A stretch of DNA of 64,000 nucleotides from Cordylochernes scorpioides (taxonomy: Eukaryota; Arthropoda; Arachnida; Pseudoscorpiones; Chernetidae), in NCBI GenBank assembly GCA_030710605.1, contig CP092871.1, positions 69,658,294-69,722,293 on the forward strand, written 5' to 3'. The position numbers and the translations under genes are program-made. This document shows, piece after piece, positions 1 to 10,815 of the stretch. Each line of letters begins with the position of its first letter. Position 1 is the stretch's first letter. Under the pieces are notes generated by a model. The model saw nothing but the letters and a program-made list of their open reading frames with translations, was not told the origin of the DNA and ran no database searches.

Positions 1-530
1 TTATGTTGCCAAAATGAGGCAGTTTTGAATGTTAAATTCTTCCTTTAGATAAAAGTGAGCATCATCTGTTCTTAGAACATTTGACAGCCAGTTTTCATCA
101 ATATCAATTTGCCGGAAAACCCATGCAGCGATTTCTTGACGCTTCTCAAAATCGCTGACTTTCAACTCGTGAAAACTTTTAATTTTGTTAGGGTATTTTT
201 GTAGAAAATTTCTAAATGTGTGTTCTCTCCAAACTGTTCCATACGAAATCCCCATTTGTCGAGAAACTTGTCTAGCACTTACTTCTCCATACGTGGATAA
301 CGTTTCAATAGCTACAGAATTCTGCAAAACCGTAACAGCCACTTACTTGCATGTCGATGGTCTTCCACCCCGAGGTTTTGCTTCCAGAGATCCAGTTTAC
401 TCAAAACTTTTAATCAATCGCTTTAGAGAGTAGCAACTCATTGGTCCTTTACCGCTTCGAATATCTTTAAAGGAACGAAACGCTCGTAAAGCTTCATTGG
501 CAGATTCTGAATCACAATTAAAAATTCACC
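1..530 (-). pseudogene. Mariner-type transposase fragment, truncated by window edge
   Basis: A decayed transposase reads leftwards. The open part (about 113 residues) has a helix-turn-helix region (SARQVSRQMGISYGTVWR) and ends in a motif of the type TDDAHFYL...NIQNCLIL. That resembles the first catalytic-Asp region (TDEAHF, then NSQNCRIW) of mariner-like transposases common in arthropods. Upstream, toward position 530, further matching coding sequence is broken by stops: a stretch reading RAFRSFKDIRSGKGPMS, then RGGRPS. Residues after the first Asp lie beyond position 1, so the catalytic core cannot be judged. Known for the family: HTH DNA binding followed by a DDE/DDD nuclease fold. Inferred: a dead copy, given the stops near 390-440 and the Asp/Glu pattern TDD where TDE is usual. 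Confidence 0.7.
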
Positions 531-784
531 AAGAGTGCTTTATCCTGCAGTGACGGCATTCCAGGGGGAAGGGGAGAAGTCCGACCACACCTCCTTGCGG
601 TCCCCCCTGGACCCTTGGAATATTTGACCAAATTCTGGTTCGTTTCCAAGAGGACTAACGTTGCAACGACACCCAATTTCAAATGAAGAACAAAACTGAT
701 ATCTCCAGTAATGCTACCGCGTCCGGGGTAACCGCCGCGTCAGGAGCTGCAGCTCGAGCTCATGATGAGAAATCTACTACGAGG

Positions 785-1215
785 ACACACACACAATTCA
801 ATCTACTACAACTCAATATAAATAGTACCCAGAGGAAAATAAAGAGCTGACTTGTCTTCTCTGTGACAACAATGTACATATTAATTGTCCTCAGGAGACA
901 AAATTGAATCAGAATCTGAGATTCAATATCAAAGATTATACAACACTACTAAAGGACAGACCGGGAAAATTCGGAGGAGGACTTGCCGTTTTGATTAAAA
1001 CTCTAGAAATCAAAATTAAGGAAATCGCCTATAATCAGAGTAAGCCTAGAGAAAGCACGACAGAAGCTCAGGCAATAGAAATCTATCTTACAGATGAAAC
1101 AATTCCAATCATAAATGTTTATCACCACGATAATACTAGCATCAATACAGGTGTTACGACCACTAAAGTAGTCGTCTTTGTTTATGCAAATATGTTTAAC
1201 TTGAAACTAGGATAA
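785..1215 (+). pseudogene. LINE-A endonuclease, N-terminal half (broken)
   Basis: Translation across one frameshift near 835 gives LLQLNIN, then a stretch ending in PQETKLNQN, then KDR and GGGLAVLIK. These match the start of the AP-like endonuclease of LINEs: LQxNI, QETK with the metal-binding Glu, and GGG-hydrophobic-IK. The longest open part runs from about 904 to 1215. The enzyme would nick chromosomal DNA to prime reverse transcription. Upstream, 540-785 is probably the spacer or ORF1 end and is not confidently readable. The copy is inactive because of the frameshift and the break after 1215. Confidence 0.65.
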
Positions 1216-1559
1216 AAAGTATGTAAATCTCTTTGTTGTACAAATTGTTATGTAGATTTCTTTGCTGTATAAATTATTATGTAAATTTTCTTAATGTATA
1301 AATTGACCGTGTTTTTTAATAAAGTAGTAGTTCTGAAATTAAGAGATTGTGCGCGTCGTGGACTTTCTTCCGGGCCTTCCTCTCCCCTTGGATATAGATA
1401 GCTGGTGACGAGTGATCGTACAAGAAGATACTGTAGGGCGTCTCTCGAAGTTACAGAGGAGACAGCCTTTCTGTATTGAGTAAAAAGGCCTCAAGAGTGG
1501 ACTCAATAACAGGCCTGATAGAGACATTAAGTGAAGCGTCTTCGGATATCGCAATCATA
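1216..1559. other. Non-LINE segment between the two endonuclease halves
   Basis: The endonuclease frame stops at 1213-1215 and resumes near 1560 (IILGNFNAERPT). The stretch between is A/T-rich, has short imperfect repeats (variants of TTGTTGTACAAATTGTTATGTA at about 1230-1300) and an AATAAA at about 1318, followed by a more GC-rich part. It looks like a small inserted element, possibly a solo LTR beginning near 1152 with TGTTACGACC. I could not identify both ends or a target duplication. Confidence 0.3.
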
Positions 1560-1880
1560 CTTGGTAATTTTAACGCCGAAAGACCAACTTAGGGATCACC
1601 TGTCCAGGATAACAAACGTCGGCAGGTTGAGGACATGCTAACCGACCTCGACCTTACACCGTTAAATAACGAAAAGAACACCTATCTATCCAAGTCCACA
1701 GGCACAGAATCCGCAATAGACATCACAGCGATAAATTACAACATCGCACCCACAACACAATGGAAAATTCTGAAAAGTGCAATCAGTGACCACAGACCAA
1801 TTTTAACAACGCTAAAATTCAAAATTGAGAATTTCCAACAGAATAAAAGAACACTGGAAAAAATTCACAGAAAAGCTTGA
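1560..1880 (+). pseudogene. LINE-A endonuclease, C-terminal half
   Basis: The frame reads a GNFNAERPT motif (canonical GDFNA, here D to N), then DLDLTPLN, a DIT element and SDHRPIL. SDH is the conserved catalytic Asp-His end of the APE-type endonuclease. This places it directly downstream of the 785-1215 half. The D to N change in the GDFN motif, a stop near 1590 and the disrupted upstream part argue that it is non-functional. Confidence 0.7.
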
Positions 1881-2957
1881 AGAACTGTGCAACGAAGAAT
1901 TAAATCACAGAAAGATTGACAAAAAATTGGAAAAATTCTCTTCGAACATATCCAGAGCTGCAAAAGTATCGATACCTAGAGGTAGACGTAAACACCTGTG
2001 AATACCTTACTGGAAGGACCACAATATCGAGGCAATGATTGCAGAGAGAGACAATATCAATGAACTTCTTAAAACAAATAAAACAGAAGAAATCATAAGG
2101 AACTCATTGAAATTAGTCACAAAATAGAACAAAAATTTTGGATATTCAAACAAGAAAAATGGGCAGAATTCTGCGAAAAAAATGGATCCAAAAAAGCAAA
2201 GCCATCACTGGAATATAATTTGTGTTATAAAACAATAAAAACTAACAATAATCCTCCAATACTCTAACCGATATGAATAGCGAGAACGAACAAACAGATG
2301 GCTGAAATAATTGCTGAATATCTTTCAAGCACTTCCAGACTCAGCTATACGAAGGAAGGCAGGACTCTAAAAAATAATGTAAACAGGTTAGTTAAACAAG
2401 CAAGAAATTACCATCAACAAGATATTTACTCGAGAGACTTCACACTGAATGAGCTAAACTCATCATTGTAAACTACCAAAGAATTGGAAGATATCAATTA
2501 TAGTGCCAATACTGAAACCAAACAAAGATGCCAAGGAATGCAAGAACTATCGGCCAATTGCTCTTACCAGCATACTTTGTAAAATAACAGAATGAATTAT
2601 CCACTCTAGGCTTATAGTCTGGCTCACTAACAATAATAAAATAAACTTCTGCCAAACTGCCTAAAGATCCAGACACTGTACAACTGATGTCAAACAATAA
2701 TAGATTTCTAGGAAAAACACCAAAGAAGACAACGGCCGTATTCCTGGATATGACCTCAGCTTTTGATCGAGTGTAGAAATTATTTGAAAGGCTGTACAAC
2801 ATCGGAGTAAGAGGAAAAATCTTAATCTGGATTGCAGACTTCTTAAGGGGAAGAAGGATAAAGGTTCGGGTCAATGGAACATTTTCCAAGGACCGAAGAA
2901 CATGGGCTGGTGTACCTCAGGGATCTGTGCTCAGTACTCTACTCTTCTCACTATATA
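1881..2957 (+). pseudogene. LINE-A reverse transcriptase, N-terminal part
   Basis: Across several stops and frame changes the sequence reads NYRPIALTSILCKITE (RT block 2) near 2545, AVFLDMTSAFDRV near 2735 (block 3 with catalytic Asp), then WIADFLRGRR and AGVPQGSVLS near 2910 (block 4). The reading breaks exactly where the TTAAC target duplication of the Ty3/gypsy element begins, and the next RT block (YADD) is found at 7370 beyond that element. The enzyme would copy LINE RNA at the nicked target. Clearly a pseudogene. Confidence 0.75.
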
Positions 2958-2962
2958 TTAAC

Positions 2963-3133
2963 TGTTGTTTATGTAAATAGATGAATATTATTTGTATTAT
3001 TTAAATCCTCATTATGTAAAAATATATGTATATATAAATTGGACATTTGTTGTTGGCCAAACTGGAAGAATAAGAGCTAAATAAAGAGTCATGGTCAAGT
3101 TTGAGCTGTTGTACGTCTAATTACGACACAACA
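2963..3133 (+). repeat. 5' LTR of element A (171 bp)
   Basis: It aligns over its whole length with 7158-7328. It holds the shared GTAAATAGATGAA start, TTGGCCAAAC, an AATAAA-like stretch near 3081 and the terminal ACGACACAACA. This is short for a Ty3/gypsy LTR. The TG...CA ends are intact in this copy. Confidence 0.9.
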
Positions 3134-3263
3134 AAAGTGGCGACGAGGATGCGCGATCTACAGAGCCAGTAAAAAGCTGAGGAAAACGGCGTCTATGCAA
3201 GTATAACAACTACATCTTTTAAACTATCTGGATCAAGAAAACAAAGGAGTAGAAAAGATCAGC

Positions 3264-3990
3264 ATGACAAGTTCAAAGATAATAGCACCTTTGAGATGCT
3301 ATAGCCCAGTGGAGGATACCTTCGATCTTTTTGTACAAAAATTTGAGGCTTTCTTTTGGCATCTGAAGGAGGAGATTAAAGTGCTGATTTTTACCTTGCT
3401 ACCAGATTCTGAAACTTTGAAGCAGGGAAACGACATTTTCTTCCTGGTCTAATGAAAGATCAACCCTATGATACTATCATTCAAAGAATTAAGCTGCATT
3501 TAAATCCAAAGAAGAAAGTGATACCACAGCGATGCAGATTTTTAAAGAGAATTCAACGGGAAGGAGAATCAATTTCGGAATATCTTTGAGAATTGAAACG
3601 TTTAGCAATAAATTGTAAGTTCGGCGATATGCTGGGAACCATGATGCGAGACCGTTTAGTGGCTGGAATCAAGTTGGAAAGCCTGAAAAAGAAGCTACTA
3701 CAAGAAAACCACGATGTCACCCTGGATAAAGTTTTGCAGTGGCGATCTCGTTCGAACTGGCGGAGATAAATACAAGAGAATTACAAGATAAATTAGTGGC
3801 CAAGATATCCCCTGTGAATGGAAAAGATAAAAAGGGTGAGTACAATAATAGTATGGTGCAGCATAGGCCTTTCAGGCAAAGGGGAGAAATAATGTGTTAT
3901 AGATGTGGTGAAAGACATTCACACGTGGCCTCTGTTTGCCCTCATAGAACAAAGACTTGTTTTAAAATGTAAAAAAATGGGTCATTTAAG
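3264..3990 (+). pseudogene. Element A gag remnant with zinc knuckle
   Basis: Broken gag starting near the ATG at 3264 (PVEDTFDLFVQKFEAFF, a capsid-like start). It continues through at least two frame changes (ERDRLVAGI-type gag motif near 3645) to a CX2CX4HX4C-like zinc knuckle, CYRCGERHSHVASVC, near 3896. A second knuckle (CKKMGHLSRVC) follows in the next frame. Gag packages the element RNA into particles. Frameshifts and a TGA near 3588 make it non-functional. Confidence 0.75.
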
Positions 3991-5037
3991 TAGGGTCTGC
4001 AAAGCTAGTAAAAAAATGTGGGGATGTAAATTTGTACAAGAGGACTCTATATATTCTGTACAGGGCGAAACTGATGCCACAATAAATTTAACAGTAGATG
4101 ATTATTCTTTGTGCTTTACAATAGATACAGGAAGTCTAGTTACGTCAATACCTAAAGATATTTATAAGATTTATTGGCAAGGTAAAAAATTATTTCCAAC
4201 AAATTTAAGATTAAAGTCCTTTTGTGGTAAATCAATAGAGATTATAGGTCAAATAAATGTTTTTGTAAAAGAAGCCAACCAATATTTACGATTAATAGTT
4301 GTAAATGAAAAATCCAGGTGATGTTGTTAGAAAGAGAATGTCTTAAACAGTTAAAACTTGATTATTCTAGATTGTTTAGCATTGAAAATTTAAATACTGA
4401 ATCTAATAGAAATAGTTTGATTGATAGATATGCAGATTTGTTTAACAAAGATTTGGGCTGTCTAAAGGATGTTAAAATAAATTTTAATTTAAAAAAGGAT
4501 GTGACTCCTGTGTTTTGTAAGGCCAGAAGTTTACCTTTCTCTCCAAAAAACAAAGTAGAGAATGAAATTGATCGTTCAGTGAATTCTTGTATTTTATTAC
4601 CTATAGTTCATGCATATTGGACCGCTCCAATAGTACCAGTATTAAAAAAGGATGGTAGTGTAAGTATATGTGGTGATTTTAGATGTACAGCTAATAAAGC
4701 AATAGAATTAGATAGGTATCCCATTCCATCGATCGATGAGATCTCTTCAAAATTATCTACAAGCACCGTACTTTCGACTCTAGACCTATCACAGGCTTAC
4801 TTACAAGTAATTTTAGCGGAAGAAGCCAAAGCTGTTGTTGATATAAACACAACAAAGAGGTTGTTTTCTTATAAAAGACTACCATATGACGTAGCGGTAG
4901 CACCAAATAAATTTCAGATGATTATGGAAGGTCTATCTGCTGATTTGCCAGGTGTGGCCTGCTACATAGATAATATTTTGGTTGCAGGAAAAGACTTTGA
5001 AGATCATGAACAAAAGTTGGATCTAGTGTTTAGATAA
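3905..5037 (+). pseudogene. Element A protease and reverse transcriptase
   Basis: The two open stretches 3905-4321 and 4318-5037 carry an aspartic protease (CFTIDTGSLVTSIP, near 4110), then the RT connector and palm. Visible RT motifs are APIVPVLKKDGS, LDLSQAYLQ with the first catalytic Asp, and YIDNILVAG near 4960 where the family has YxDD. The second Asp of the active site is Asn here, which should abolish polymerase activity. A TGA at 4319-4321 separates protease from RT, and a TAG at 5035 ends the frame early. Confidence 0.8.
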
Positions 5038-5862
5038 TTTCTAGAAAAAGGTTTAAAGTTAAACCAATATAAATGTAAATTTAAAAAGAAATCGGTGGAA
5101 TATTTAGGGTTTAAAATGGATAAATATGGACTGAATCCCTTAGAAAATAAAATAAAAGCAGTGATAGAGGCGCCTGAACCTAAAGAATGTTTCGCAATTA
5201 AGATCTTTCATAGGACTCTTAATTTATTATCATAGATTCATAAAGAATATAGCAAACATTTTAGCGCTATTCTATCATCTTTTGAATAAAAATTGTAGAT
5301 GGAATTGGACGAAAGAATATTTATTGTTATTTAAAAATGTAAATCATCATTAATGGACTATGAACTAGGCGTAATTCTGAGTCATAGAAATGATAGAAAG
5401 GAAGAATGCCCTATAGCTTTTGCTTCTAGAACATTAACTGAAGCGGAAAAAACGTTTCTATCAACTAGAAAATAAAGCGTTGAGCATAACTTTTGGCGTT
5501 GGGAAATTCAGACAATAATTACTGGGACGAAAATTTGTATTGGTCACAGACAACCGACCCTTAATTCATATATTTTCACCTCATAAACCAATTCCCATAT
5601 GTGCCCAGATTTTAAAAGATGGTCCTTAAAATTAGCTGCATTTAATTATACTGTGGAATTTCGAAAAACTAGCGATAATTCCAATGTTGATGCATTGTCA
5701 CGTCTTCCTTTAGAATCGAGTGTCAGGGAGTCTCTTGATGAAGACCAGGTACTTCTCAGGAAGTTGAATGAGATACCGTTCTCTTTTATGGAGGTGGCAT
5801 ATGAGACGCCCCAAGGTAAAATACTGTCTATAGTATTAAGGAATGTTAGAGAAGGCAACTAG
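5038..5862 (+). pseudogene. Element A RNase H remnant
   Basis: Continuation of pol: the RT thumb (FLEKGLKLNQYKCKF) from 5038, then an RNase H-like stretch (LGVILSHR, CPIAFASRTLTEAEK) near 5365-5450 and VDALSRLP near 5690. The order is that of Ty3/gypsy pol. Several stops and frame changes occur between 5180 and 5600, so no product is expected. Confidence 0.65.
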
Positions 5863-6024
5863 AAATTCACAAGGGTACCGAGAGAAAACCCACTAGCTCC
5901 TCATTATAAGATCAATGAGGAATTAAGTTTGGAGTTTGATTGTCTTCAATGGCGCGAAAGAGTGGTAATTCCCAAAAATTAAGATCTTTAATTTTAAATG
6001 ACTTGCATGAAATACACATGGAGA

Positions 6025-6760
6025 TTGTTAAAATGAAGATGATTGCCAGACGGTATTTTCTGGTGGCCAGGCATAGACAGTAACATCGAGGAGTTAACTA
6101 GAGAATCTAGAGTATGCCAAGAATCGGCAAGCATGCCCCCGGCTACCATCTCGGAATGGACTTGGCCCGAAAAACCGTGGCATCGACTTCAGCTTGATCT
6201 AGCGGGTCCGTTCATGGGAAGAATGTTTTTGGTTCTCGTGGATGCATACTCAAAGTGGATAGAAATTTTTATCATCAAAGATATTACCAGCAAAACGATT
6301 ATAAATCATCTTAGAGAATTTTTTTCCAGATTTGGAATGCCCTAATATTTGGTTACAGATAACGGAAGACAGTTTGTCTCCGTGGAATTCGAGCTATTTA
6401 CCAAAATGAATGGTATACGGCACACTAAGACCAGTCCGTATAGTCCTAGTACAAATGGTTTAGCTGAGAGATATGTGAGAGAGTTTAAAAACATTTTGAG
6501 AAAGAATAATGGGAAGGATGATGTAGAGACGAATCTACAAAGATTAATATTTGCTCATAGAGCATTCCCCCAAACTGTAATAAAGGAATTCCCCTGTGGA
6601 ACTGCTAATGAAGAGAAGTTTAAGAACAAGATTCTCGAATTTAATACCAAGAAGGGAAATCCGCGAGAGGTACTTCACGAGGCCGTAAGAAGGCAGGAGC
6701 AGTTTACTACAGGTTGCGAGGTTTATTTCCGTAACTATGCAACTGGACCTAAACGATAAA
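6025..6760 (+). pseudogene. Element A integrase
   Basis: Two adjacent open stretches (6043-6345 and 6349-6759) separated by a single TAA form the integrase. They contain the end of the zinc-binding region (WWPGIDSNIEELTRES, VCQESA), then the core motifs LDLAGPF (first Asp), VTDNGRQF (second Asp) and NGLAERYV (Glu). The enzyme would insert the cDNA into chromosomes. The zinc-binding Cys pair is altered (RVCQ with no preceding Cys), a further sign of decay. Confidence 0.8.
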
Positions 6761-7157
6761 AAGGTACCATTTTGAAATTATTGAGCTACCGTTACTACCT
6801 TATAAGTTGCGAGGGCGTCGTGTATAAGAGGCATATCAATCAATTGCGACCTGTGAGAAAGAAACAAGTGGAGACAAGAAATTTGATACTTCCTCGAACA
6901 TCAGGAGAGAAGCCTGTAGGTGGAAGTCAGAAATAAAGTGAAGAGGAGGTTCCAGAGGTTACATCAGGAAAAAAGGAGGAGACTGCTTCTGTGCACGTAC
7001 TCACTTGCACTCCTACACCAGGGCCTGTTGCTGTGCACGTGCCCTCTTGCACTCCTAAACCGGAGCCTGCCGCTGTGCAAGTGCCCGTCCGCAGTCCTAG
7101 ACCTCAGAGACCCAGGAAACCCCCAGACCGACTGGAGTATTATTAAGAGGGGAGATG

Positions 7158-7328
7158 TGTTGTGTATGTAAATAGATGAAGATTATTTGCATTCTTTAAA
7201 GTCTCATTATGTAAGAATATATGTGTATATATATTGGACATTTTTTGTTGGCCAAACGAAAAGAATAAGAGCTAAAAAAAGAGTCATGGTCAAGTTTGAG
7301 TTGTTGTACATCTAATTACGACACAACC
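7158..7328 (+). repeat. 3' LTR of element A (171 bp)
   Basis: Direct repeat of 2963-3133 with scattered substitutions (for example GTGTATG against GTTTATG near the start). It is preceded by the polypurine tract at 7145-7157 and followed by the target duplication TTAAC. Its last base is C where the 5' LTR has A. Confidence 0.9.
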
Positions 7329-7333
7329 TTAAC

Positions 7334-8690
7334 AACATCCATCCTCACTGAAGACACAAAAGTTGCCTGTTATGCAGATTATATAGCCATATGGCACACA
7401 AGTAGCAGTATAGAAATATCAGAAAAATACTGAACACATCAATGATAGGACTGGAGAAGTGGGTAATGACACTCAAAATGACAATAAACCCAATAAACAC
7501 AAACCTATAGGTCTCCTTCACGGACAGAAAAAAAGGCATGAATTCAACTCCAAAATAAGCATAAACAACCATATAATTAATAAAATTTGATCTCCAAATT
7601 AACTAGGTGTGATACTTGATGAGGAAATTGCGATTTACAGAACACATAATTAGCTCCTTAAATAGAGCTACCAGAAACCTAAACATTCTGAGAAGGCTAT
7701 GTAGAACAAATTGGGGAGCAAAACCCAAAATTCTCAGAACAACATATATCACCTTAATAAGGCCAATAATGGAATATGCAACACCTGTTTAGGCTCCCTC
7801 AAGTTCATCACTAAAAAGAAGACTAGACAGTGTTCAAGCAAAAGCGGCCAAGTTAATCACGGGTTCTGTTTCAAATACCAACAATTAGAAAATTCAGAGA
7901 GAATGTGGTCTAGACCTACTTGAAAGCAGAAGACAATTAAAAACCATAAAATTCACCAATAGCTTAAAAACTAAATAAACCGAACACATATCCCATAGAA
8001 CCTATTTAAACTGGACACAAAAAGAAAGGCTCAATAAATCTTCAACACTTCAGTACGACAACATTAGAAAGAGCATAAAAATGAAACATAATGAATTTCA
8101 AATTCGAAAATAACCGATATTTCCTACCCCATTGCCATCAAATGTAATCAGCAATCTTAACCTGAATGAACCCTGCAATAATAATTAAAAAAAAAAAAAC
8201 ATACTTTAAAAGAAAGGACTTGATACAATTGGTTTAGGCGATCAGATAAATTATTTAACAGCATATACAGACGGATCATCAGACTTTACCATAAGTAATG
8301 GAGGGGCTGGAATTAACATAATACTGCAAGATGGAACATACATCAAAATCAAAGAAGGAGCAAGAAAGATTTCGTCAAACTTCACTTGTGAACTGACAGC
8401 TATCTGGAAAGCTCTTGATGTATGCCTTAATTAACCATCCCTGCAGAAGGAATTATAATATACCATACAACGACTTTATATCCGATCTAGAAGCAATTCA
8501 GAAGGGCAATACTATAATCACACAAAAAATACATTCGTTACTTACTCAACTGATATCATTGGAGAATAACTGCATTCTACAATGGATTCCTGCCAGTGTT
8601 TGGATCGGGGGTAATGAAATCGCAGTTGAATTTGCAGGAAGCCAGAAAGTTGAGCCAAAGGAAAGAACAAATGTCATTATTTGACGCTAA
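7334..8690 (+). pseudogene. LINE-A reverse transcriptase C-terminus and RNase H
   Basis: Immediately after the element A insertion the LINE frame resumes with VACYAD (the RT YADD-type block, second Asp position changed in this frame) near 7365. A thumb region and a long stop-ridden linker follow. RNase H begins near 8265 (YTDGSSDFT with the first catalytic Asp), continues with NFTCELTAIWKAL carrying the catalytic Glu, then SDLEAIQ and WIPASVWIGGNE. RNase H after RT is typical of I-like LINEs. Inactive through multiple stops. Confidence 0.7.
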
Positions 8691-8721
8691 TGCTTTTTCA
8701 AAATACAAGATAATTAAACAT

Positions 8722-9954
8722 GTTGGTACTCATGTCTCTCACTTATGCCGACAAGCTCGGCCATTTTGAATGTTCACTTAATTGTTGACAGCTGCTTTGC
8801 TTGCAGGTGTTTTGGATCGTCTTCGATTTTTACCTATTAAAAAAATGGATCAAAGAACCTGTATCAAATTTTGTGTGAAAAACGAAATTAAGTGCGCGGA
8901 TGCATTCTGAATGTTGACTGTGGCATACGGAGAAGCTACCTTGGACCGAAGCAACTTTTATCGGTGGTACATAATGTTCTCAGAAGGCCGAGAAGATGTG
9001 AAGACGTGCCGGACGCCCGAGCACTTCAACAGCAGACGAAAAAAATAATGAAGTGGAGAAAATGATATTGGCCAATCGTCGAATCACCGTTAGAGAAGTT
9101 GCTGAGGGCCTAAACATATCGATTGGCTCGTGCCATTCGATTTTTATCAATGATTTGGGCATGAGACGGGTCGCCGCGAAATTCGTAACAAAATTGCTCA
9201 ATTGCGACCAAAAACAGCATCGCATGAACATTGCTAATGAGATGTTGGACTCTGTCCGCGACGACCCAAATTTGCTCCAGAGGGTCATAACTGGTGACGA
9301 AGCGTGTGTTTATGGTTATGACGTGGAAACCAAAGCTCAATCATCTCAAAGGAAGCTGACGCACGAACCAAGACCGAAAAAAGCGCGCCAAGTTCGGTCG
9401 AATGTGAAAGTTTTGCTGACAGTTTTCTTCGATTGCAGGGGCGTGGTGCATCATGAGTTCTTGCCACAGGGTAGAACGGTCAATAAGGAATATTACCTGC
9501 AAGTTATGCGCAATTTGCGCGAAGCAATCCGCCAGAAGCGCCCGGATTTGTGGAAAAACAAAAATTGGCTTTTGCACCACGATAACGCCCCTGCTCATAC
9601 ATCATTGCTTGTGCGCGACTTTTTGGCCAAAACCACACACTAATGATGCCGCAGCCACCGTATTCCCCAGATCTGGCCCCCTGTGACTTTTTCTAGTTCC
9701 CTAAACTGAAGAGGCCCATGAAAGGACGACGTTACGCTACGCTTGATGAGATAAAGACGGCATTGAAAGAGCAGCTGAAAAAGATTTTTAAAAATGATTT
9801 TTTGAAGTGCTTCGAAGATTGGAAAAACCGTTGGCACAAGTGTATAATATCTCATGGGGATTACTTTGAAGGGGACAAAATAGGTATTCATGAATAAATA
9901 AATATTTTTTGAAAAAAACACAAAAGTCGCGATACTCTTTGAACACACCTCGTA
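8722..9954 (+). mobile_element. Mariner transposon inserted in LINE-A, 5' end lost
   Basis: A mariner body with a broken D,D34D transposase and an intact-looking right terminus (CACAAAAGTCGCGATACTCT..., ending near 9954 in ACACACCTCGTA). The expected inverted partner is not found at the left, where mariner-like sequence starts abruptly around 8722, so about the first 50 bases are missing. LINE-A sequence resumes on the right. Younger than LINE-A, but decayed. Confidence 0.75.
8845..9897 (+). pseudogene. Mariner transposase (broken)
   Basis: Begins at ATG 8845 (MDQRTCIKF). A TGA at about 8908 and a frame change near 9040 break the N-terminal HTH part. The long open part (9053-9643) carries the second HTH (ITVREVAEGLNIS), ITGDEACVYGYDVETK with catalytic Asp 1, VLLTVFFD, and HHDNAPAHTS with Asp 2. 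A frameshift near 9643 moves the third Asp region, PPYSPDLAPCDFF, to another frame, followed by a TAG. The family uses D,D34D to cut and paste at TA sites. This copy cannot make a full enzyme. Confidence 0.85.
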
Positions 9955-10280
9955 AACTCCGAGAGAAAAATGACAAAACTATAACAAGATTTAGAAAAAA
10001 ACACTATAAAGGATGACAATACATCCAGATGGCACAAGAACATATAGAACATGCAACAACTGTCCTGGTGTGGAACTAACACCTACCCACATATTCTCAT
10101 GCCCGCAGCCTTGCAGAAAATTGGCATAGACCCAGAGCAGCTGCTTTACACACCCAAGATAGTGGACAATGCTGCTGCTGCTGTGATAGAGAGATGCATG
10201 GAGACATCTGAGGCTCTTTATTGGACACGACAAAAACAAAAACGGCATTCCAGAGTAAAATAAATAATCAGAGATAGATA
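9955..10280 (+). pseudogene. LINE-A 3' end with C-terminal Cys/His motif
   Basis: After the mariner, LINE coding resumes and ends with a frame reading RTCNNC, then TPTHIFSCPA, and a tail of about 45 residues ending at the TAA near 10261. CX2C...HX4C near the C-terminus is the usual zinc-like motif closing LINE ORF2 proteins. A frame change near 10050 separates the Cys pair from the rest. Confidence 0.6.
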
Positions 10281-10815
10281 AATATTTTTCAAATGAATTA
10301 AAACAAATATAATCGATACTGAGAGAGAGTTGAATTTAAAAAATTAGAAAATTATTATTTTCGAAATTTAAATAGCTGAGAGGATTCCAGCAAACCGCAT
10401 CTAAAATATCAGTTTTTTTTTTGCTGCATGTTTTAATTTGCATATACCTATTTTACATATCTCAGATTGTATTTAAAAATCGTTAACCATTTCTTCTAAC
10501 TTTTGGCGAAATGGTGTTTTATTAATTTATCATTTGATATTATTAGGTTTCTTTCCTGGTATTCAAAAAGGAAAAATACGTGTCGTTCAGTTATATTTTT
10601 CCATTTATCAAACAATTTGGCCGCTGAATCTCTGATTCTGGTACAGCGCCATCTAGCGAATAAAGTTGTAACTAAAATCAATTTCGAATTTTTCATTATT
10701 TGCCATAAAAAATCCCATTGCATCCTGAACACAATGGTGTTTACCGCATTGCTCTAGCGCAAATATTCGCGGAGTTATTAATTTTTAAAGTTGTGCGGGA
10801 CTTTTGGATCACCCT
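10281..10815. other. AT-rich spacer, possible DNA-transposon end
   Basis: No coding sequence is recognised. The last 30 bases (TTTTGGATCACCCTGTA near 10804-10819) resemble a transposon terminus, but I see no inverted partner to the left. Confidence 0.3.

Larger units (their letters stand above)
2963..7328 (+). mobile_element. Ty3/gypsy LTR retrotransposon A (Mag-like), decayed
   Basis: Two 171-bp direct LTRs (2963-3133 and 7158-7328) start with TGTTG and end in ACACAAC plus one base. They flank a gag-protease-RT-RNase H-integrase interior of about 4 kb. The insertion is bounded by the 5-bp duplication TTAAC (2958-2962 and 7329-7333). The sequence after the 5' LTR starts AAAGTGGCGACGAGG (primer-binding region), and a polypurine tract AAGAGGGGAGATG precedes the 3' LTR. 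The integrase core (DLAGPF, DNGRQF, NGLAERYV) resembles the Mag lineage. Many stops are present, and LTR divergence is visible by eye. Confidence 0.9.
540..10280 (+). mobile_element. Old I/Jockey-type LINE (LINE-A), split by two younger transposons
   Basis: Pieces of one non-LTR retrotransposon lie in order on the plus strand: endonuclease start (785-1215), endonuclease end (1560-1880), RT fingers and palm (1881-2957), RT catalytic YADD part (7334-7700), RNase H (8245-8690) and a C-terminal Cys/His motif (9955-10262). The breaks at 2963-7328 (Ty3/gypsy element with TSD TTAAC) and about 8722-9954 (mariner) account for the separation. APE endonuclease plus RT plus RNase H is the layout of the I-like group. 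All frames carry many stops and shifts, so it is long dead and older than its insertions. Confidence 0.75.
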
